From NCBI RefSeq assembly GCF_947507565.1, contig NC_089178.1, forward strand, positions 3,224,001 through 3,288,000: a stretch of 64,000 bases of DNA, in the 5' to 3' direction. Below are positions 12,273 to 21,625 of the stretch, in pieces. The notes beneath the pieces were generated by a model. That model did no database searches. It had not been told where the DNA came from and saw only the letters and a list, made by a program, of their open reading frames with translations. Origin of the DNA: Oscarella lobularis (lineage: Eukaryota; Porifera; Homoscleromorpha; Homosclerophorida; Oscarellidae). The translations under genes and the position numbers were made by a program. Within the stretch, counting starts at the first letter, position 1. Every line of letters begins with the position of its first letter.

Positions 12273-15200
12273 TCAATCATCACACAGCGCCCAGCCGCCC
12301 AGCATCTCCTCGCGTCTCACCTTCTCTCGTTCGACTCGAAGACGTTCTACGCGGCTCAACAGCTCCGCATACTCCTTCTTCAATCTTTCATTCTCTAACT
12401 GCCCCGTCGATACACACAAACTATAATTTTTTATAAAGTCTATGAGTAATCGTCCTGTACCTTCACCGTTCCCTCCTCCTCCTCCTCCTCCTCCTCCTCC
12501 TTGACGACGGCTTTTGGGGTAGACGCACTCGTCGGCATTTTTTGTTCGTTGACTAGTCGTTCAATATCTCCCTCCAACGACTCCCGTCTCCGCGCAAGAC
12601 TCTCGTTCTGCTTCAGCAGTCGCTCGACGCTCTCTTCCAACAGACTCTTCTCCGCTTCGAGAGACTGCGTAGAAGAATCAAACGCGTCCTGTTGCCGCCG
12701 CCGCTGTCGCCGCACTTCCGTCCCCTTCAATTCTTTATTGACGCGCACGAGTTGTTCGCAGCGCGCCGTCAGTTCCTTTATCTTCGTCACGAATTCCTTG
12801 TGCTCTTTCATCATCTCGTCGTTGCTCGCCTTCAGAGCCGCATTCTCCGACGTCAGTTTCGCTTGGGAGTTCTTCAAGGCGACGTTCTCGCGAACGAGTC
12901 GTGCATTGGCCGTGCGCAACGCGTCCAACTCGAGCCTCTTCTCCTTTTCCTGTCGCGCCAGTTCCCCTTCGAGTCGTCGCAACTGGAGCGTGCAACTTCC
13001 CAACTGGTCGTATAACGAACCGAGTGCCGTCGTCGACTCGTCGGACCGACGTTCGGACGACATCAACTCCCGACATCGTTCCTCGACTCGAATCAGTTTC
13101 CCTAAAAGCGTTTCCTCTCGTTCGTCTCTCAGCGCGTCCTTTCGCTCTTTCAACGCGTCGACGTCCGCCGCCAGTCGTCGAATTCGCGCTTCTTTTTCCT
13201 CGAGCGCGGCGCGCGTCGCGTCGTTCGTCGCGACGACGTCGCGCGCCGTCGCCGCGACGCGTCGTCGTTCGTCGACGATCCGATCGACTCGCGCCGCTTC
13301 GTCGGCGACGAACTCGGCTCCCGTTTCGCCGATTCGACGCAGACACGTCTCCGAATAGTCGAGCCATGTCGCGTCGACTCGACTCGCGATTGATCGCAAT
13401 TCGTCGCGTTCGGCGACGAGACGATCCACTTGGGCGCGCGTCGATTCGACGGCCTTCTCCTTCTCCTTTCCCAGCACGCGAACGATTCGCTGAATTTCGT
13501 TCTGCGCCACCTGCTGAAGCGACTTCACTTCGGCTATGACCTGTCGTCGTTGTTTCAACATCAATTCGGTCAACGACGCTATTTCGGCCTTGTGTCGTCG
13601 CGTCTGTTCCTCCTCGTATTTCGCTCGATTTTTCATCGCTTTTTCCAAGTCGTTTTCCTTAGCAGATAGTCGGGCTAAGAGATCGTTCTTTTGATCGTTA
13701 ATCGTACCCAATAACAATTTCAGTTCGTCGATTTCTTTCGAGTCGTTTTCTTTGGTAGATAGTCGGGCTACGAGATCGTTTTTCTCTTCGTTGACCGTAC
13801 CCAATAACGATTTCAGTTCGTCGACTTCTTTTCGCAATTCTTCTCGAATCGTCTCATTTTGGCGTTCGAGTCGAGTCTTCGCTTCGGCCGTCGCGTTTGC
13901 GGCGACTTTCAGCGTTTCGTACGCGTTCACGTGCTCGTTCAATTGTCGTCGCATCTGCGCCAATTCGTCGTCGCGCCGTCCCGTCTCCTCCCGAATCGTC
14001 GCTAGCGATTCGTCCAGTTGATTTCGCAATGCAATCGCCTCGCTCTCGGCGTCGGACAAGGCTCGACTTGCCTTGTCTTTCGCCTTCGAAAGCAATTTGT
14101 ACGATTTTTTTAACGTCGCCAAATCGTCGTCTCTCCTCTTCAATATGTCGCACTACACACGAACGCGATTTTAACTAATTCGTCTCTAGAGAATGTACCT
14201 TTTATTGTGCGTGTACCTGCTTTTCGTAACGCTGCTGCAAGTCGTCCAATTTTTCTGCGAAACGCTGAGACACGTCGCTTCCCACGGAAACGTCCAACTG
14301 CTTGAAGCTCACCGTCGACAAATCGCTGGCAACGCTCCAAGATCTGCGCACCTCTGACTGATCCTAAAGAAAAAAAAAAAACAATTTTCGAATCCAGACT
14401 AGATTACACAATTCGTGTTTTTTTTCACCTTTGCTCCCTCTTCCAAGGCCAGGGAAGAAAGCGTCGAATTCAATCGCGAAACCTGCGAGAAGTGATAGTC
14501 AAACAGCGAGCAACTCTGGCTGGCTTACCTGCTCTATAAGAGACGAGTTCTCCTCTCGCACTTGAGCTAAATCCAACTGCACGTGCAAACATGCCAATTC
14601 AAAAAAAAAACGCGCGTTTTTTTTCTTTCTGTCTACCTGTGTCTTATCCAGAGCCGAATTCAGTTGAGTCACGTTTAATGAACTGCCGTCCAAGGCGGCT
14701 TTCAATTCCTCGTTATCACTAAAAAAGAGTTTCAATTAAAAAAATTCCGCGGAGATTGCGGTGTGCTGACGTTTCAGCAATTTGACAACGATCTTTCAAG
14801 AACGCATTGCCCTGTTTCAGTTTCTCTATAGCTCTAGATTTCTTCACTAGCTGCCCCGTCAAATTCTGCATCTGCAACAGAAGACGTCTGATTTTCCCCC
14901 CCCCCACCTCTCGCCTTCATCCAACCTGCTGCTGAGTCCGGTGCGTCACGAGTCGCTCGACTGCCTCGACTTGCTGCTTGAGCTCCGCGATTTCAACACC
15001 GGATTGAGCCAATTGACTTTTCAAATGACTCACTTCCTACGATGATGTCCAGACAATAAGAAGACCGACGCGCGTTTTCCAAGCGAATACCGTCAATAGC
15101 ATCTTCGCCTTTTCCTCGTGTTTTGTCTCCTGCTCGTTTCCAACCAATGTACGAGAAATACTGCGAGAAATTTAAAGTCTTACCTCGTCTCGAAACTTCG

Positions 15201-17061
15201 CAGCTAGTCGCTCTCGTTCCTGCGTCAAACTGCGCACGTTCTGGTTCGACTTCTTCGTCTCGTTCTCCCAATGCGATGCCGCTCTGATCGCTTCTCTAAC
15301 GCGTTTCGCATTCTGTTCGGCGCTCTCCTCGAGACTTCCCTAAGAGCGAAATTAAAAGTAGGTTCGCCTTTCAAAATCGACTTGCGTTTCTCAGCGTCAA
15401 TTCGGTATTTTTCACGTCGGCGTATCGCAACGCTTCAGACACCCTGTGATTGTCATTGAGCAGTCGATCGACGTCCGTCTGGAGCAAACGCCTCTCTTTG
15501 ACCAACTCTTCAACCTAAATACCACACGGAATTTTGGGATATGTGAAATCGATAGCACTTGTCTAACCCGTCTCGTTTGCTTATTCAGATCCTGAGTTAA
15601 TTTCTCCACTTCTTCAGCGCGACGCGTTTCGGATTTATCGAGTCTTTGTTCAAGCAATTCGCCGCTTTCCAACTCTTTCTCGTGCTCCATGACCACCTAT
15701 AATACAATATAAGAATAAGACCCCTGTAATATACTTATAGTATCTACCTGCACCAATTCTTCTTCCTTTCTTTCTGCCTTTTCTTTCATTGCAGCGTACT
15801 TCGCCTCCAACGATTTTATTTTCGTCTCGCACGCGGCTAAAGACTCTTTCAGTCGCAAGCACTCCTGCCAAACGAGACTTCAAGAAAAACACATTAGGAA
15901 ATCGTTAATTATTTAATACCATTTCGGACGATCTTTCTTTTTGATCAGATGTCTGACCGAGTTCGTGCCGTAAGTCGTGCAGATGAGCCATCAATCCTTC
16001 AACTTGCCGAGATTTTTCTGCTATCGTCTTTATAATAAAAAAACAAATAAGATGTTTTCTCTACCACAATAAATCCATACTTTTTGAAGATTCATTTTCA
16101 CGTGACCTTCTCGCTCCAGCTGCCGCCTGAGATCGTCGTTTTCGTTCACGTACTCCGACTAGAGAAAATCTTCGTACATATACATGTCTTCAGATCTTCA
16201 TATACCAGTGATTTAGATGTGGCATCCAATTCATCTGCCATCTGAGACTGATTCAGGCGAAGCTGCTCATTGGAACGTCGTTCGTGAGCAAACTGATGCT
16301 ATCGTAAAAACGCGCATTATTACTGAACTATCATCTCCGGGTTTCCTTAACTAACTACAGTTGCAAGGCTAATATTATATCTCTTCTATCCTCTCCCTAG
16401 TCTATTCCTTGCCTTCTTACCTCGACTCCTTGTCTGATTTCCTTCAATATTTGCCTCTGCTGCTCGAGTCTCGTCGCTCGTATTGACTCCTCGTCGTCGC
16501 TTTCGATCCTCGCGCGTCGTCGAGGCAATTCTTGCCGAAGAACGGCATCGAGCATATCAAGCTTCAATGAAAAGAAAAAAAAGACTTCCAAAGCAACTCG
16601 TCAAAAAAAAATTTTTTAAATGTTCTACTTGGCTCAATATTCCATCCTGCCGTACGGCCCCATTAGAAAGCGTTTCCTTCGACGAAGCCGATCTGTCGTT
16701 CAGCATGTGGTGAACCTTCGAAGAAATTTCAAGAAAGCGACTTTCTTTTTCTTCTTCTTCTTACCGTTTCGAAGAGAGCCGCTTTTTCTGCGCCGTTTGA
16801 GAACTGCTCGACGGCGGTTCGCGGCCACGTCGCGTCGTTTTCTTCGTCGTTTTTCTGCGGTGATTTGCTCTCGATTTCGTCGAAGACGAGTTTTCTCGAT
16901 GCTACTTGCTTCTGAACGCCGTTTCCAGTCGGAACGCGATGAAGTATCTCCTTTCGGATTGGCGAACGCTGTCCTGGAGTTCGTTTTGGGACGAGTTGAG
17001 CCCTGATTCCTCGCGAGGGACGCCGATTATTGCGATCCTCTTTTCGACTTTTCTCGGCCAT
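12273..17061 (-). CDS. Large coiled-coil protein, unidentified
   Basis: Minus-strand gene of more than ten exons. The N-terminus (from 17061) is basic and low-complexity (MAEKSRKEDRNNRRPSRGI), followed by a short conserved-looking stretch LDMLDAVLRQELPRRRARIE. Nearly the entire remainder is heptad-rich coiled coil. The last big exon (14143 to about 12461) alone gives about 560 residues of Leu/Glu/Lys/Arg helix, including an internally repeated segment EIDELKLLLGTINDQKNDLL at about 13640-13830. A run of nine Glu (GAG repeats, 12478-12502) precedes the last intron. Splicing at AAG/GTACAG adds a final exon LENERLKKEYAELL ending at 12273; without it the frame stops at 12440. The family is not identified; architecture alone resembles centrosomal or ciliary scaffold proteins. 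It shares a 141 bp promoter region with the cyclase-like gene. Confidence 0.75.
12478..12502 (-). repeat. GAG-triplet run coding poly-glutamate
   Basis: About eight GAG codons (CTC on the plus strand) give a poly-Glu stretch just before the last intron of the coiled-coil gene. Confidence 0.85.
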
Positions 17062-17202
17062 GACCGATGAAGTGGTCTCGCTAAATTAGCCAGAAAATCG
17101 AGTACAAAGACAGAATAGTTCTATCAATTTGAACGGCTCGCGTGATCCGGGGTGCGTGTCTTCGCTTAGCGACGGATCTCTAAAGTCCCGCCCACTTGTC
17201 TA
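17062..17202. promoter_or_regulatory. Bidirectional promoter region
   Basis: 141 bp separates the start codons of the minus-strand coiled-coil gene and the plus-strand cyclase-like gene. Both promoters must lie in or overlap this interval. No clear TATA box is seen. Confidence 0.65.
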
Positions 17203-18368
17203 ATGGGCGCTGGTGCGAGTGTAAAACAAAGAAGCAAATCGGCGTTGACTCGAGAATTGGATCGAGAAACAGAGCAAAAATACAAGTCGATAACTGAAGC
17301 CGAAGAGTTGCTGGCAAAGCGAGAACTCGAACACGCAGCAATAGTGGACGAATTGCGAGCGGAAAAAAATCACGCGGAAGCGAATCTTGCCCAAGTCCAA
17401 GAAACGTTAGAACGAGAGTCGAAAAAATGGAGAAAGGACAAGAACGAAGCACTGCACATGATGTTCAGTAAGGAGGCGTGGTTTAATAAGACCACAAAGA
17501 TAAATAGGTTTTTTCAGGTGACCTACCTCTCGTACAATTATCCCAATCGTCGAAGAGCGCGGCACTATCGTCTAGAATGTTTTCTGGCTGCAGCGATAGC
17601 CTATGCAAAGAATTTCCAACCGTGACAATAGCATCTTGGTAAAGCGACACCAAACACGCATTTTCTCCCCTTTTTATCTTCATTCTTAGGGACGTGGTCG
17701 GCTTTGCTGAGCTGTGCTCACAGCTCAAACCCGCCGAAATCGTCTCCGTACTCGACGACCTCAACTCGCGTGCAGACAAAACGTTCGCCGATCCAAACAT
17801 CGTCATACTGGACCGACTGTCAGACAACAGCACAGCGGCGACGGGACTTGTCGAACGCTATACGAAAAACTCTTCCAATGACAGCAACGACGATATTCAA
17901 AGCGACGAATTTCCAGAAGCGCCTAGCGATTTTGCTCGACTATTAGTCACGTGTTGCCTTCGTCTAATGAGCAGCGTTCCCGCCATCGCTATTCCGCGTC
18001 ACGCCGGCTCTCTTCTCCAGCTGCGAATAGCTATTCATATGGGGCCGTGTTCGGCGGGGGCAATTGGGCTTCAGTCCGACGATCGACTGCCGAGATATCG
18101 GCTTTTTGGGCCGACTGTGACGATGGTGAATTGGCTGCGATCGACGAGTCTCGCTCTGCAAATTCGCGTCAGTCGCGCGTGCAAGGAACTTCTTTTTGAG
18201 AACGGTGTTGGTGACGATTTTGCGCTTGAACGATGTCCGGATTATACGGTGAAAAATGGAAGGGAAGTCGTGGAATCCTATTGGCTGACGGGAATCGTCG
18301 GCGAGAACGATCTTCGCTTGCCGCCACTCGAAAAATCCCTTTCTTTATCTCAATACACTGATTTCTAG
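17203..18368 (+). CDS. Soluble class III nucleotide-cyclase-like protein with N-myristoylation signal
   Basis: Three exons, 17203-17467, 17518-17638 and 17690-18368, give 354 residues in frame. The N-terminus MGAGASVKQRSKSA fits an N-myristoylation signal followed by basic residues. A coiled coil of about 60 residues (RELDRETEQKYKSI onward) precedes a class III cyclase homology domain: TVTIASWDVVGFAEL keeps the first metal Asp, and IAIHMGPCSAGAIG with RYRLFGPTVTMVN are the core strands. The region matching ETIGDAYMV is altered to VILDRLSDNSTAA, which keeps one Asp but loses the purine-selecting Glu. An acidic insert of about 30 residues follows. There is no membrane segment or kinase-homology domain. 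It may be a divergent cyclase, a half-site of a heterodimer or an inactive regulator. AATAAA at 18380-18385 marks the 3' end. Confidence 0.8.
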
Positions 18369-18784
18369 TTTTTCTATGCAATAAAATCGAGTCTAAATCC
18401 GTGAATATTGTTTTTGGCCTCTCCTCTTCTAAGACCTCGGATTTTTTTCCTAGCCATCTCGGAACTAAAGCGGCGGTGCGTTTAGCTTCCAGTCGTACCG
18501 CTGATCCCTCGATCTACAGCTCAACTGCCTCAAGAAACAGCTGCCGATCGAGACACTGCATGCTTAGGCAGCTTTGGTGAGCCTTACGCTTCGAAACCGA
18601 GTGACTGACCGATCTAAACGTGCGCAAAACGAACGACGGCAAAGGAAAAGCTCGTCTCCGTCGTTGATATCACTACGTCGATCTTCGCCATCTTTATCAC
18701 GCGTCGCTCGCGTGGCGATGTTGCATCATAATTTCTTCAAACCTGTTTACAAACCGGTTTAGAATTCGCACCTATTCGGTCAAA
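18369..18784. other. 3' flank and gap after the cyclase-like gene
   Basis: Contains the polyadenylation signal at 18380 and a 7-bp inverted repeat AGCTGCC/GGCAGCT (left arm about 18529-18545, right arm 18567-18581) that can fold into a short hairpin. No gene is recognised. Confidence 0.4.
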
Positions 18785-18885
18785 CCAATGAGCGCGCTGG
18801 ACGTAACACCACGTGACACAGCGGACCAATGATCGTGCTGGATCAATGGGCGGGGCGCGCTGTTCAAAATAGCGGTGAGCGCACC
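18785..18885 (+). promoter_or_regulatory. CCAAT/E-box/GC-box promoter
   Basis: Clustered proximal elements: CCAAT near 18785 and 18826-18830, the palindromic E-box CACGTG at 18810-18815, and GGGCGGGG at 18848-18855. They sit immediately upstream of the GC-rich unassigned unit and suggest plus-strand transcription starting near 18880. Confidence 0.5.
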
Positions 18886-19760
18886 GATTTCCTTCAGTTG
18901 CGGCTGAGGGTGGATGCGTCGCGGTTCGCTGCGTCTCGTCCTTGAGATGGACTGGCTCGGGAGATTCGACAGAAGGCAAGCGAGGATAGTTGGAACTCAG
19001 CGTGGCCCACGGTTAATTCCGTGCCGGAGCCTGTAGGCAGGGCGATGGGGGGCTTCGGCCTCGGTTTACGCACTGGGCAGAACGATCGTTCAAGGTCTTA
19101 TTGTCGTCAACAAGTACGGCCCGTGCTAGGCTGAGCGGGCACGACTTGGAGGGGGTGTTCATCATGGCCTGGTTGCCGGCACTTATCTCACCCGAACGAC
19201 GCGATTAGACCGAAGATGATCCGGCTCAGGAGCCTTCGATTCCTCCATTGCACTGTCTTCATTGTTGACTCCTACAAACAGCGGTCAGCCTCTCTCCACT
19301 TCACAAGGCCCGGTTCTTCTCATGGAAGACATACCGAAGGCTTTGGTACCAGCGCACCGGGGTTTCGGTATTAGGGGCCGATCCTCATCCAGGTGGGTAC
19401 TGAATGGAGTGGCCGAGGACCCGCAACTCGCCCGAAAATTTTTGGAAGGGGGTCATCGCTTTGCGAAGACTTCCCTGGGCTACGACGCGTCCGAACCTCC
19501 CCGCGGTGTAGCCTGGGTAGCGCGAATACGGACGCAACCAAAAGGTACGTATACGGATTGATTTAACAGTAGCTAAACTCTTTTTTCTAGGCCGCGATCG
19601 ACTCGGAACTTGCCAAGAAAAAAAGCCTGGACGCGATGACGAAGATAGCGACACATTTGCGTTAGTTAGGTACTAGCAGACATTTTTCTCGTCAGTTTTA
19701 AGGCTGTAAGTGCCTTTGCATGCACGTTTTTTTGCTCAAATAAAAGTTTTGCGAATCGAT
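18886..19760 (+). other. Unassigned spliced transcription unit
   Basis: GC-rich region flanked by a promoter-like cluster and an AATAAA at 19739-19744. A good intron is visible at about 19546-19590 (AAAAG/GTACGT to TTTCTAG). Reading frames upstream are short: a 40-codon ORF beginning MRRGSLRLVLEMDWLGRF, one beginning MGGFGLGLRTGQND, and a 100-codon frame from 19262. The last exon can encode AAIDSELAKKKSLDAMTK and ends IATHLR, which looks protein-like, but its phase does not fit the longest upstream frame without another intron. It may be a small protein with several introns, or a structured or host noncoding RNA. No family is recognised. Confidence 0.35.
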
Positions 19761-20092
19761 CTTACCGCGTGTGCGTTTATCACGTGACCGTGGAATTTCC
19801 AGTCGATCGTCGCCGAAACGCCGCTTATACGACGCGAATACGACATTCTGTCATCTCAAATCGCTGCAGCGGCAAACGGCAAGAAACATAAGTCGACAAT
19901 CAACGGCCGCGCGCGCGACGGCACGGAAATAGCCTGAGATCGCGGATTGATCGATCGATCGGCCATGTGTGAGCGTACACTTGCGCCAATGGCAACGATC
20001 CTACTCAATTTTAGACTATTTAGATAGATAAAAACAACACGCATAAAACTGATCCAATCAGCAAAAGGTAAACAGGAAAGTTCTACATGCAG
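19761..20092. other. Gap between the unassigned unit and NPDC1
   Basis: 332 bp between the polyadenylation signal of the plus-strand unit and the stop of the minus-strand NPDC1-like gene. It includes a GATCGATCGATCGATC run near 19947. No ORF worth calling. Confidence 0.5.
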
Positions 20093-21549
20093 TCAATTAG
20101 AAGTAGGACTACTACGAGAAGAAGAAGATGTGGTAATTGTAGTAGCAGATTGACGCTTTGTAGACGACATTCGTCTCGGTTGATAAACAGGATTAACAAT
20201 TTTCATGTCACCAGCCTAAAGGAAGGGAAAAACCCAGCTTCGTCCACAGAATCCTATTCATTCATTAATAAGAGCTGACGTACACTCGACGGTCCTGGAC
20301 ATTCATATATAGTGTCTTCATCCTCTCCTGGCTGCAAGTCGGTCGAATTAAAAATAGCCGGCGACACGCCCGATCCGCTTCCTTCTTCACTGTGATAATC
20401 ACTCAGAAGCGAGGGGGTGGAACTGTATAAGATGTCAGCGTTCTTTTTTCAGTAACTTCCGTGTAAATTCTATTAGTAATTACGTACGGTTTCATTGACT
20501 TTATTTGCTGACGTTTTTGATTGTACATGTAGAGTTGAGCTCTCTGCGCACTCGTATAGCCGTTCTAAGAAAAAAAGGCATAGACTCGCTTTTCCCCCTC
20601 CCAAAAAAAAGAAACCCATCTCACAATCTTATCCTTGTCTTCGCTCTCGCCACCTTCGTCCACCTGCTTGTACGAGTACTCAGACTCGGAATTCTGCACC
20701 TGCGATCTCACTCTAACAATAGAGAAGAAGAAGAAAGGTCAGTCAAAACGAAGCCCTAGTTTCGTCCTTCCTCACTTCGCCCAGCACAAGTAAGCAATGA
20801 CAATACCCATGAGAGCAATCAAGCAAGAACACACGATAACAACTAAATCCCGACACACAAACGTATGAATCAACTAGTAGCATTCATCATCATATTCCAA
20901 AGCGTACCAATAAGATATACTTGTTCGACGTTGCCGTCATCGCTAGGCACGATAGTCGTCATTGCGCTCGAAGTCGGGTTGGCGTCGTTGTCGTATCCGC
21001 GTCGGCGCGACGAATCCGGGTCGTTACCGGGCGCAGCTAAAGATAAACAGAAGCGTTTTCGCGCTTGACCTTTCATCGAATCATCGGGCGTGAGGAGGCG
21101 GGGTTATCGGACGAATGTTGCATAGAAACGGTTCAGGAAAACGTCGAGGAATAGAAACGGTGATCGCCGGAGATGGCGTCAGAAACGCGTTCGTTTGGCT
21201 GCGTATTCATAAAGGGCGTATTGCCAATTCGCCCTTGTTCTATTCGCGGAAGGAACGCTTTTACGGTTTCGAATTTCAGACCTTTGCCTCGGCGTTCGCA
21301 TTCCGCGTTCACTTCCACGTAGCCGTCACGGCAGCGTCCGCACCCGCCGTTGGTGCTTAGACAGTTGCGCTTCGAGGCGACGCAGGCAAGGCAGTCGTCG
21401 TCGAATGCCTCGTCCTCTTCGTTCGTTGCGACGAAAGCTGACGATTAGTAAGGAAGACGCCGTTTCGATTATTTACGGACGAATATTCGAAGCTTACTTG
21501 GGCGAAGAAGAAGTATAAGAGCAGCGAGAAACGCGGGAATGAGCCGCAT
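20093..21549 (-). CDS. NPDC1: NPDC1-like type I membrane protein
   Basis: Spliced minus-strand gene. Exon 1 encodes a signal peptide, MRLIPAFLAALILLLLRP-like. The ectodomain has a compact Cys-rich motif, DCLACVASKRNC followed by GGCGRCRDGYVEVNAEC, spaced like the N-terminal module of vertebrate NPDC1. A linker leads to a single transmembrane helix (VVIVCSCLIALMGIVIAYLC, about 20790-20860). The cytoplasmic part contains NGYTSAQRAQLYMYNQKRQQ, then the conserved acidic stretch EDEDTIYECPGPSS and GDMKIVNPVYQPRR, corresponding to NPDC1's DYTVYECPG and EVRNPLF motifs. The stop is at 20093. In mammals NPDC1 is a neural, secretory-pathway protein reported to restrain E2F-dependent proliferation. It is head-to-head with ZGPAT, 76 bp between the start codons. 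Exon borders in the ectodomain near 21070-21130 are less certain. Confidence 0.85.
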
Positions 21550-21625
21550 TGTGCTCTAGCTCTCTTGCCACCCGTGGGAACGAAGAGGAGGAGTCAACCT
21601 CGCTTTTGATATAAACGACAAACAT
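21550..21625. promoter_or_regulatory. Bidirectional promoter, NPDC1/ZGPAT
   Basis: 76 bp between divergent start codons. No TATA box is evident. The two transcripts must share this region, or their 5' leaders must overlap the partner gene. Confidence 0.6.

Noticed and set aside
12501-13539. Long plus-strand Arg/Ser-rich ORFs (285 and 212 codons) opposite the coiled-coil gene
   Set aside because: Low-complexity Ser/Arg translations antisense to a GC-rich coiled-coil exon; typical shadow frames.
19000-19030. CACGGTTAATTCCGTG resembling a piece of 18S rRNA
   Set aside because: Only a short string matches; surrounding sequence does not follow rRNA. It is simply a small inverted repeat.
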